Assembly: GCA_018665005.1 (NCBI GenBank)
Contig: JABJEE010000190.1
Span: forward strand, 1-5,860
DNA from: Flavobacteriales bacterium
GTDB lineage: Bacteria; Bacteroidota; Bacteroidia; Flavobacteriales_D; Crocinitomicaceae
Direction: 5' to 3'
Length of the DNA stretch: 5,860 nucleotides
Positions 1 through 5,860 of the stretch are shown one piece after another. The position numbers and the translations under genes are program-made. Each line of letters starts with the position of its first letter. The stretch's first letter is position 1. The notes below the pieces were generated by a model. That model was not told where the DNA came from, ran no database searches, and worked only from the letters and a program-made list of their open reading frames with translations.

Positions 1-4
1 CGTC

Positions 5-36
5 TAAAGATATATAAGTTCTAAGACAGCTCAAAA
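5..36 (-). promoter_or_regulatory. Weak candidate Bacteroidota promoter facing the left edge
   Basis: Read on the minus strand, a TTTTG (32-36) is followed after 19 bases by TATCTTTA (5-12). This is one mismatch from the Bacteroidota -7 consensus TAnnTTTG, with about the usual spacing to a TTG-type -33 element. It lies downstream of the small lipoprotein gene and would drive a minus-strand gene starting just beyond the left edge. That gene is not visible, the DNA here is AT-rich and chance matches are easy, so this is only a candidate. Confidence 0.2.
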
Positions 37-82
37 TGCTGGGGTTTCAGACCCAAAAACAAAAAAAGAAAGCGTTAAGGGT

Positions 83-304
83 TTACTTGCAGCTCTTGTA
101 TTCCTTTATGTACTCATTTTGATCATCCCGAGACATCTCTTCCTCTGCAGCGTGACAATCTGCTGATATAGTGCTATCTGCTTTTAGTCCAAGAAGATCG
201 TTCTCTTTACAATCACATGCGCCAGGAGCGCCACAAGAATATAGGAATGTACCCAAAACAATGACGGATAACAGATAAAAAGATTTTTTATATAACATTT
301 TCAT
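83..304 (-). CDS. Small cysteine-rich lipoprotein of unknown function
   Basis: This encodes about 73 residues. The N-terminus MKMLYKKS is basic, followed by a hydrophobic stretch (FYLLSVIVLGTF) and a lipobox LYSC, so it should be exported and lipidated at Cys24. The mature part is only about 50 residues, acidic, and has four further cysteines: a C-x-C pair just after the lipidation site (CDC), one in ADCH, and one next to the C-terminus (KSCK). An in-frame ATG at 337 would add MIFCFFTKICS, which spoils the signal peptide, so I prefer the ATG at 302-304; the ATG at 296-298 is also possible. It starts about 38 bases after the rseP stop with no clear promoter between, so it probably shares the rseP transcript. 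Small Cys-containing lipoproteins are common in Bacteroidota, but I do not recognise a named family. The cysteines could form disulfides or bind metal; that is inference only. Confidence 0.75.
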   Translation of the reverse strand: MKMLYKKSFYLLSVIVLGTFLYSCGAPGACDCKENDLLGLKADSTISADCHAAEEEMSRDDQNEYIKEYKSCK

Positions 305-342
305 AGAGCAAATTTTTGTAAAGAAACAAAAAATCATTTGAT

Positions 343-1764
343 TTAAAAAGCACCATTAATCCAACGTATCAAATCATTTCCGTTGGCATAGATCATTAAC
401 CCTAGAAGCAAGAAAATTCCAATATACTGGGCAACCTCTAATACTTTTTGAGGCGCTTCTTTTCCAGTGACCATTTCGTAAATTAAAAAGATTACATGAC
501 CACCATCTAAAGCAGGGATGGGTAAAATATTCATGAATGCCAATATGATTGATAAAAGAGCCGTGTTTAGCCAAAAGGCTTGCCAGTCCCAGACGGGAGG
601 AAACATGTTCCCAATGGCTGCAAACCCACCAATAGATCCAGCACCCTTTTTAGTGAAAATAAATTTAAATTGAGCTACATAATCGGTTAAGGTATTGAGT
701 CCATATGAGGTTCCACGAGAAACACTTTCCCCGAAAGAATAGGATTTGGATTCAATGGCAGAAGAATCCTCAACAGATCCCATAGCGACCTCAAAGCCAA
801 TCTTACCCTCTACGTCTACTTTCGCTTTTAAGGACAAGGTGTCAGTTGCTCCTGCGGCCGTTTTTCTTAAAACACCAACGGCTACTGATTTCCCCTTATT
901 GTCATAGAGAGACTTTTGAAATTCATCAAAATAGGTCACTTCTTGATTGTTCACTGAATATAAAATGTCTTCAGATTTAATTCCAGCTTTCTCTGCTCCA
1001 GAACCTTTACTTACATTGGCGACAGAAGCCATCTTCATTCGCATACCAAAAACAGGAAAAGCTCCAGCTTGAAAGAGCTGAGAACCGATGTCTTCTGGTA
1101 AACTAATCGTTTCAGTTTTATTGTTCTCGTGACGTACGGTGATAGTAGATATATCACGAAGCATTATGATTTTATTCAGCTCATCAAGGTTTTCTATTTT
1201 TTCTCCATCAACAGTTAGGATTTGATCGCCAGAAAAGAGACCGTATTCTTCACCTAGATATGGATGTATACTTGCTCCATGAGACATTTTTTCTGGATTA
1301 ATGTGTGTTTGACCCCATGTAAAAAGAACCATAATATAGATCAACATTCCGAGAATTAAATTAACGGTTACGCCTCCGATCATAATAATTAAACGTTGCC
1401 AAGCAGGCTTGGAACGGAACTCCCACGGCTCAGCTGGTTTTTCCATCTGCTCCTTATCCATGGATTCGTCGATCATCCCAGAAATTTTAACATAGCCCCC
1501 TAAAGGAAGCCAACCGATACCCCATTCAGTTGTATCTGGATCTTCGCTCCATTCTTCAGGAGAATTTTTGGAAAACCAAGAGTACTTCTTTTCCCCATTG
1601 ACCCTTTTGTATCTGAATAGTGAAACCCAAGGATTGAAAAACAAATAAAACTTTTCTATCCTCGTTTTGAATAATTTGGCCGGAATAAAATGTCCTAATT
1701 CATGAAGAGAAACTAAAATTGCGAGCGATAAAAACAGTTGCGCGGCTTTGATCCAAATATCCAT
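343..1764 (-). CDS. rseP: RseP family site-2 intramembrane zinc metalloprotease
   Basis: This 473-residue polytopic inner-membrane protease belongs to family M50B. The zinc site HELGH (residues 21-25) lies in the first membrane segment. The conserved GIGWLPLGGYVKISG (82-96) follows, then FRSKPAWQR leading into a second membrane segment (about 125-150). The periplasmic part carries two PDZ-like domains, about 165-235 and 240-310, the second with GSGAEKAGIKSEDIL. The third segment ends in NILPIPALDGGH (412-423), with Asp420 the expected third zinc ligand, and a last segment spans about 445-465. All catalytic motifs are present. Family members cut anti-sigma factors and remnant signal peptides inside the membrane; which substrates apply here cannot be read from the sequence. 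Between HELGH and the PLGGYVK block there is an extra stretch (about 53-80, including YSWFSKNSPEEW) that is absent from shorter homologues. It has its own probable promoter and is followed by a small lipoprotein gene. Confidence 0.95.
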   Translation of the reverse strand: MDIWIKAAQLFLSLAILVSLHELGHFIPAKLFKTRIEKFYLFFNPWVSLFRYKRVNGEKKYSWFSKNSPEEWSEDPDTTEWGIGWLPLGGYVKISGMIDESMDKEQMEKPAEPWEFRSKPAWQRLIIMIGGVTVNLILGMLIYIMVLFTWGQTHINPEKMSHGASIHPYLGEEYGLFSGDQILTVDGEKIENLDELNKIIMLRDISTITVRHENNKTETISLPEDIGSQLFQAGAFPVFGMRMKMASVANVSKGSGAEKAGIKSEDILYSVNNQEVTYFDEFQKSLYDNKGKSVAVGVLRKTAAGATDTLSLKAKVDVEGKIGFEVAMGSVEDSSAIESKSYSFGESVSRGTSYGLNTLTDYVAQFKFIFTKKGAGSIGGFAAIGNMFPPVWDWQAFWLNTALLSIILAFMNILPIPALDGGHVIFLIYEMVTGKEAPQKVLEVAQYIGIFLLLGLMIYANGNDLIRWINGAF

Positions 1765-1783
1765 TTTTTAAAAAATTGAGACA

Positions 1784-1814
1784 CAAAGATAAAACTATTC
1801 ACGAGGTGCTATAA
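1784..1814 (-). promoter_or_regulatory. Probable Bacteroidota-type promoter of rseP
   Basis: On the minus strand TATCTTTG (1784-1791) matches the -7 consensus TAnnTTTG exactly. Twenty bases upstream is TTA (1812-1814), an imperfect -33 element (TTG expected). Transcription would begin near 1778, giving a leader of about 13 bases that is A/T-rich (TTTTTTAAAA) with no Shine-Dalgarno sequence, as is usual in this phylum. It lies in the only sizeable gap of the window, between polA and rseP, so rseP need not depend on readthrough from polA. Confidence 0.55.
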
Positions 1815-1830
1815 TATATCTGGTTGAGCT

Positions 1831-1847
1831 TTAACAATTATTGTTAA
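1831..1847. repeat. Short perfect inverted repeat at the polA stop
   Basis: TTAACAA-TTA-TTGTTAA is a 7-bp perfect inverted repeat with a 3-base centre. It overlaps the polA stop codon (1844-1846) and sits about 40 bases upstream of the rseP -7 box. The stem is almost entirely A/T and no T-run follows on the minus strand, so it is a poor intrinsic terminator. It could be a protein-binding palindrome for rseP control, or chance in AT-rich DNA. Confidence 0.35.
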
Positions 1848-4684
1848 TGTGCCTCTAGCCAATTGTTGGCGATTTTGTATTCAACGTCTAAAGGAACGGA
1901 TAACACTACTGCACTTTCCATGTTCTTTTTTACCAATTCCTCCATAACTTCTCTTTCGTCATCAAGCACATCAAATATAAGTTCATCATGCACTTGGAGC
2001 ACCATTTTAGATTTTAGATCTTTCTCGTCCATTTCGTTTTGGACTTTAATCATTGCCAATTTGATGACATCAGCAGCCGAGCCCTGAACAGGGGCATTTA
2101 CCGCATTTCTTTCTGCATAACCCCGGACAATGGCGTTGGAACTATTAATGTCAGGAAGATATCTTCTTCTTTTTAGAATGGTTTCAACATATCCTTTTTC
2201 TCGTGAGTGAGCCACTACATTTTCCATGTACTTTTTAATGGTGGGGTACTCTTCAAAATAGCTGTCAATAATAGCTTTTGCTTCTTTCCTTGGAATGCTT
2301 AAATTTTGAGAAAGTCCAAATGCAGATTGCCCATAAATAATTCCAAAGTTCACGGCTTTGGCCTTTGAACGCTGTTCACGGCTCACCTCATTCACCGGTG
2401 TTTTAAAAACCTTTGCAGCGGTCGACGTATGTATATCGACACCGTTAGAAAAAGCCTCTATCATTGCTTTATCCTCGCTCAATGCGGCAATAATTCGCAA
2501 TTCTATTTGAGAATAATCAACAGCCATTAATTGATGGTTTTCGTTTTTTGCAACAAATGCTTTTCTGATTTCCCTTCCTTTTGCCGATCGAATAGGGATG
2601 TTCTGCAGATTTGGATTATTAGAACTTAAACGCCCGGTGGCTGTAACCGTTTGCATGAAATGGGTGTGAATTCGTCCATCCTTCACATCACACAATTCTG
2701 GTAGAGGATCTATGTAAGTGCTTTTTAACTTCTTGAGTTGACGATATTCTAAAATACTTTCAACTATGGGGTGGTCTTTTCTATGCTTTACCAATACGTC
2801 TTCAGAGGTCGCATATTGTCCTGTTTTGGTTTTTTTTGCCTTGCTAGAAATCTTTAATTTATCAAAAAGAATTTCGCCCAATTGTCGGGGAGAATCAATG
2901 TTAAATGTTTCACCTGCTATTTTTGTTATTTCTTCAGCTAATCGTACAAGGTCTTTTTCAACTGATTCACCGAATAGATTAAGAGCAGGAACGTCAAGAG
3001 CGATGCCTTCATTTTCCATGTTTTTTAAGACAAACATTAAGGGGATTTCAACATCATAAAACAAGCTTTTGAGATGAGGTTTAGCTATTTCTTCTTCAAA
3101 ACACTTTTTAAGCTGAAACGTGATATCTGCATCTTCGCAAGCATAATCACAAACTTGTTCAGGAGAAAGGTCTTTCATGTTTTTTTGGTTCTTCCCTTTT
3201 TTTCCAATAAGATCTACGATTGATATGGTTTTATATTCAAGATAAAACTCAGCTAAAAAGTCCATGCTTTGACGTGCTTCAGGATTGATTAGATAATGAG
3301 CAATCATGGTGTCAAAACAATTTTTAGACACGCTTATGCCATATCGGTTCAACACCTTTATGTCATATTTCAAATTGTGACCTATTTTTAAGATTTTTGG
3401 ATTTGAGAAGAAAGTTTTGAAATGCTGAATCCGATTATCTTCAATGTTTTCACTTTCTGCTATTGGAACATAGTAAGCCTCCTTATTTTTAAAACAAAAA
3501 GAAACACCAACAAGCTCTGCGTGTCTGGCTTCAAGGGAAGTGGTCTCTGTATCAAAACAAACCTCATCCTGATCATTTAAAATAGAAATCAATTCTTGTA
3601 TTTGTTCAGCGTCACTAACCAAGTGATATTTCCCGTTTTCAGTTACAATGGTTTTAAAGCTTGAAGTTTCCTTTGGCTCGGACGGCTCAATCATGCTTTG
3701 CACACCAAACAAATCAAGCTGACCAGAGGTCGTTGGACTTGAGGAACTGATGGTTTCTTTTTTAACAGGAACCGCTTTTTTCTCTATAACCAAGTCTTCT
3801 CCAAGAACCCGTTTAGATAAATTCCTAAATTCAAGTTCCGTAAATATGTTTTTAATTTTCTCACGATCTAGCTCTTTTAATAAAAGCTTGTTTTCGTCAA
3901 ATTCTAAATCAATATCAATAATTATTGTCGCCAACTTTTTAGACATCAGGCCTTGATCTTTAAATGCAATAACATTTTCTTTCTGCTTGCCCTTCAAGTC
4001 CTCCACGTTTTCGAATATACCTTCCATTGAACCGTATTTCGAAATAAGTAATTTTGATGTTTTTTCACCTATGCCAGGTATTCCAGGAATATTATCTGAT
4101 GCATCACCCCAAAGTCCTAAAATATCGATTACCTGCAAGGGGTTCGTAATTTCAAACTTCTCACAGACCTCTTTTACACCAAGAATTTGTGGGGGAGCAC
4201 CTCCTCGCCCAGGCTTGTATATAAATGTAGACGGTGTAACGAGTTGGGCATAATCCTTATCAGGAGTCATCATGTAGGTAGTAAACCCGTTTTTTTCAGC
4301 CAAAACACTGAGGGAGCCCACCACATCATCGGCTTCATATCCCGCCACTTCGATTACTTCAATATTAAAAGCCCGTATAAGTTCTTTTATCGGGGGAATC
4401 ATGGACCGAATATCTTCGGGCATAGCTTCTCTATTGGCTTTATATTCCTGAAAATCCTCCTGCCTTTGAACAGAGCCCCCTGGAGGATCAAACACAACAG
4501 CAATGTGAGTTGGCTTTTCATTTTTAATGATATCAATAAGTACGTTTGTAAACCCAAATGCCGCCGAAGTGTTTTGTCCCAAAGAATTGATTCTTGGATT
4601 TTTTGAAAAAGCAAAGTATGCTCTATAAATCAGGGCATAAGCATCGAGAAGAAATAGTTTTTTTTCAGTATTTGCTGAGAGCAT
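1844..4684 (-). CDS. polA: DNA polymerase I with 5'-3' and 3'-5' exonuclease domains
   Basis: This 946-residue protein fills gaps in excision repair and removes RNA primers from Okazaki fragments. Residues 1-297 form the 5' nuclease: LFLLDAYALIYRAY with Asp14, AGYEADD (114-120), TPDKDY (140-145) and the helix-hairpin region GDASDNIPGIPGIGEKT (193-209). A low-complexity linker (about 298-345) contains QLDLFG. Residues 346-535 form the proofreading domain with its acidic residues intact: FDTET (Asp378, Glu380), HNLKYD (Asp441) and YACEDAD (Tyr514, Asp518). Residues about 545-946 form the polymerase: TATGRLSSNNPNLQNIP (681-697), motif A VDYSQIELR (Asp723), motif B with Arg772, Lys776, Phe780 and Tyr784, and motif C QVHDE (897-901). 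Phe at 780 is the usual residue that discriminates against dideoxynucleotides. Its ATG overlaps the upstream stop (TAATG), so translation is probably coupled to the lipoprotein gene. No frame damage is visible. Confidence 0.98.
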   Translation of the reverse strand: MLSANTEKKLFLLDAYALIYRAYFAFSKNPRINSLGQNTSAAFGFTNVLIDIIKNEKPTHIAVVFDPPGGSVQRQEDFQEYKANREAMPEDIRSMIPPIKELIRAFNIEVIEVAGYEADDVVGSLSVLAEKNGFTTYMMTPDKDYAQLVTPSTFIYKPGRGGAPPQILGVKEVCEKFEITNPLQVIDILGLWGDASDNIPGIPGIGEKTSKLLISKYGSMEGIFENVEDLKGKQKENVIAFKDQGLMSKKLATIIIDIDLEFDENKLLLKELDREKIKNIFTELEFRNLSKRVLGEDLVIEKKAVPVKKETISSSSPTTSGQLDLFGVQSMIEPSEPKETSSFKTIVTENGKYHLVSDAEQIQELISILNDQDEVCFDTETTSLEARHAELVGVSFCFKNKEAYYVPIAESENIEDNRIQHFKTFFSNPKILKIGHNLKYDIKVLNRYGISVSKNCFDTMIAHYLINPEARQSMDFLAEFYLEYKTISIVDLIGKKGKNQKNMKDLSPEQVCDYACEDADITFQLKKCFEEEIAKPHLKSLFYDVEIPLMFVLKNMENEGIALDVPALNLFGESVEKDLVRLAEEITKIAGETFNIDSPRQLGEILFDKLKISSKAKKTKTGQYATSEDVLVKHRKDHPIVESILEYRQLKKLKSTYIDPLPELCDVKDGRIHTHFMQTVTATGRLSSNNPNLQNIPIRSAKGREIRKAFVAKNENHQLMAVDYSQIELRIIAALSEDKAMIEAFSNGVDIHTSTAAKVFKTPVNEVSREQRSKAKAVNFGIIYGQSAFGLSQNLSIPRKEAKAIIDSYFEEYPTIKKYMENVVAHSREKGYVETILKRRRYLPDINSSNAIVRGYAERNAVNAPVQGSAADVIKLAMIKVQNEMDEKDLKSKMVLQVHDELIFDVLDDEREVMEELVKKNMESAVVLSVPLDVEYKIANNWLEAH
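3704..3721 (-). other. Candidate sliding-clamp binding motif in the PolA linker
   Basis: This encodes QLDLFG, PolA residues 322-327, in the Ser/Thr/Pro-rich linker between the 5' nuclease and the proofreading domain. QL[SD]LF is the consensus pentapeptide by which bacterial polymerases and repair proteins bind the DnaN clamp. The match is exact, and a flexible linker is a typical site for such motifs. Binding itself is inferred. Confidence 0.5.
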
Positions 4685-5142
4685 TAGTTTTTAAATTTTA
4701 AAAAGCGCGTAGAGGTTTTGAACGACTCATTAATGGCAATTTTCTTTTTAAAGATACCCATTCCTACCTTAACTTCACCAACAAATTTCACCTCTACAGA
4801 ATCTTTAAAAGAAAGGGTAGTCAGTTGAATTAGTGCACCCTTTTCGGTATTGGCAATAACAGGAACGGAAATATCTGTTGTGCCATTTCTTTTGAGAATT
4901 ATTTTTTCCTCGTTTGAAAGCTGCCCAAGTTTTTTTTGTTGAATGTAGACATCAACTGTTGAAGGATGCAGTTTTAATTTGGACTTGTTGGGGTTTAAAA
5001 CATTACCGGATAGGGTACAGCTAATTTCACGGGGCTTCATTTTAAAGTCAGAGAACCCTTCGAAAGAAACCATTTTTGGTTGTTTTAAAGATGCGCAGGC
5101 GCACATTAAAAATAAAATTAAACCGAAAAAAAAATATTTCAT
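4684..5142 (-). CDS. Lipoprotein with LEA-type-2 (WHy-like) domain
   Basis: This encodes 152 residues. The start MKYFFFG is followed by a hydrophobic run and a lipobox-like MCAC, so lipidation is expected at Cys16, although Cys14 sits beside it. The mature part is a single small beta-rich domain. Its pattern resembles LEA type 2/WHy proteins: a strand ending in GNVLNPNKSKLKL (46-58, with the NPN motif at 50-52), then VDVYIQQKKLG (63-73), a Lys/Asn-rich turn, ISVPVIA (91-97), and a last strand region VEVKFVGEVKVG (117-128). Bacterial members are small envelope proteins, some linked to desiccation or stress, mostly of unknown role. An ATG at 5172 would extend it by ten residues (MNHLPNFLNK), overlapping the peptidase by 29 bases and delaying the signal peptide. 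I therefore choose the ATG at 5140-5142, one base after the peptidase stop. The stop shares a base with the polA ATG. Family assignment is by pattern only. Confidence 0.75.
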   Translation of the reverse strand: MKYFFFGLILFLMCACASLKQPKMVSFEGFSDFKMKPREISCTLSGNVLNPNKSKLKLHPSTVDVYIQQKKLGQLSNEEKIILKRNGTTDISVPVIANTEKGALIQLTTLSFKDSVEVKFVGEVKVGMGIFKKKIAINESFKTSTRFLKFKN

Positions 5143-5143
5143 T

Positions 5144-5860
5144 TTATTTAGAAAGTTTGGCAAATGATTCAAAAAAATAAGGAATGGTTTCTATTCCCTT
5201 GTAGAAATTGAAAACGCCATAATGTTCATTTGGAGAATGAATGGCATCACTATCTAGACCAAAACCCATTAGAACCGTTTTTAGACCTAATTCTTTTTCA
5301 AACATAGCGACGATTGGTATACTACCTCCACTTCTGACGGGAATGGGTTTTTTGCCAAAAGATTTTTCATAAGCATTACTTGCTGCCTGATACCCAATTG
5401 AATCAACAGGGGTTACAGCCGGTTCACCGCCGTGATGAGGTGTTATTTTTACCGATACTCCATCGGGTGCAATTGAAGAAAAATACTCTGTGAATAGTTT
5501 GGTGATATCATCTGGATCCTGATTGGGAACAAGTCTCATAGAAATTTTGGCGTATGCTTTTGAAGCAATGACAGTTTTTGCCCCTTCTCCGGTATATCCC
5601 CCCCAAATACCATTTACATCTAATGAAGGTCTTATTGATCCTCTTTCCATTGTAGAGTATCCTTTTTCACCGTGAACATCATTAATATCAATAGATTTAC
5701 AGTAGGCTTCCTTAGAAAATGGAGCTTTAGCCATTTCGTTTCTTTCCTTTTGGGATAATGTTTCTACACGGTCATAAAAACCGGGTATTGTAACTGCTAA
5801 ATCATCATTTTGAAGTTGACTTATCATGTCACAAAGAATGTTTATAGGGTTGGCCACACA
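5144..5860 (-). CDS. M20 family dipeptidase, C-terminal half (cut by window edge)
   Basis: The C-terminal 238 residues of a zinc-dependent M20 peptidase of the CNDP/carnosinase-like dipeptidase type are visible. The reading frame stays open to the right edge. A GTG at 5855-5857 could be mistaken for a start, but it is Val inside the conserved VANPIN segment, so the gene begins beyond the window. Counting from the edge, VNGIWGGYTGEGAKTVI (82-98) and ISMRLVPNQDP belong to the lid/dimerisation domain. HHGGEPAVTP (142-151), RSGGSIP (176-182) and DSDAIHSPNEH (203-213) belong to the returning catalytic domain, and the His in HSPNEH is the expected zinc ligand. The other metal ligands lie in the missing half. 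Members hydrolyse dipeptides or short peptides in the cytoplasm; exact specificity cannot be read here. The gene is the first visible member of a tight run with the lipoprotein and polA. Confidence 0.93.
   Translation of the reverse strand, partial: CVANPINILCDMISQLQNDDLAVTIPGFYDRVETLSQKERNEMAKAPFSKEAYCKSIDINDVHGEKGYSTMERGSIRPSLDVNGIWGGYTGEGAKTVIASKAYAKISMRLVPNQDPDDITKLFTEYFSSIAPDGVSVKITPHHGGEPAVTPVDSIGYQAASNAYEKSFGKKPIPVRSGGSIPIVAMFEKELGLKTVLMGFGLDSDAIHSPNEHYGVFNFYKGIETIPYFFESFAKLSK

Noticed and set aside
39..60. GGGT/ACCC hairpin near an A-rich tract as a terminator
   Set aside because: The stem is only 4 bp. On the minus strand the T-rich tract comes before the stem, not after it, and on the plus strand A residues follow instead of T.
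8..166. Plus-strand open stretch reading like a soluble segment followed by a membrane helix
   Set aside because: It has no ATG start, is preceded by an in-frame stop at 5-7, and overlaps the end of a better-supported lipoprotein gene. The hydrophobic run is explained by the opposite strand's composition.
305..337. Upstream ATG at 335-337 as the lipoprotein start
   Set aside because: It would add MIFCFFTKICS ahead of a complete signal peptide and leave only five bases after the rseP stop. The later ATG gives a normal lipoprotein signal.
3670..3790. Possible frameshift or degeneration in the PolA linker (Ser/Thr/Pro/Lys-rich)
   Set aside because: The frame is continuous and the flanking domains are intact. 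Low-complexity linkers at this position are normal in the family.
4187..4606. 139-codon open frame on the plus strand opposite polA
   Set aside because: It lies fully antisense to the highly conserved PolA 5' nuclease domain and its translation has no recognisable motif. The other plus-strand frames within polA are shadows for the same reason.
5855..5857. GTG as start codon of the M20 peptidase
   Set aside because: It codes for the Val of a conserved VANP segment in the middle of M20 dipeptidases. The frame is open to the edge and the N-terminal catalytic half would be missing.

Overview
The window is an ordinary-looking piece of a Bacteroidota chromosome, most likely from a Flavobacteriales-type lineage. 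This rests on four things: AT-rich DNA, a RseP protease with the 'GWLPLGGYVKISGMIDESMD' segment typical of that phylum, an upstream TAnnTTTG promoter element (the Bacteroidota -7 box), and starts lacking Shine-Dalgarno sequences. Every gene I can support lies on the minus strand, so the genes read from right to left. I found no RNA gene, mobile element, CRISPR array or sign of recent transfer.

Right part, in order of transcription. The C-terminal half of an M20-family dipeptidase enters from beyond the right edge (5144-5860). One base separates its stop from the start of a small lipoprotein with an LEA-type-2/WHy-like domain (4684-5142). That stop overlaps the start of DNA polymerase I (polA, 1844-4684) in a TAATG junction. 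The spacing suggests one transcript with translational coupling. The promoter must lie outside the window or inside the peptidase gene.

Left part. A gap of 79 bases follows polA. It carries a short perfect inverted repeat at the polA stop and a good -7 box just ahead of rseP (343-1764), the intramembrane site-2 protease. A small cysteine-rich lipoprotein gene (83-304) follows, about 38 bases after the rseP stop, and probably shares its transcript. The last 82 bases hold no gene I can support, only a weak candidate promoter facing out of the left edge.

Functionally the window mixes DNA repair and replication (PolA with all three catalytic domains intact), envelope proteolysis and stress signalling (RseP), two envelope lipoproteins of unknown role and peptide catabolism (M20 dipeptidase). 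I see no evidence of an undescribed multi-gene system. The points most worth a second look are a consensus-like sliding-clamp motif in the PolA linker, the coupling of an LEA2 lipoprotein to polA, and the uncharacterised Cys-rich lipoprotein behind rseP.
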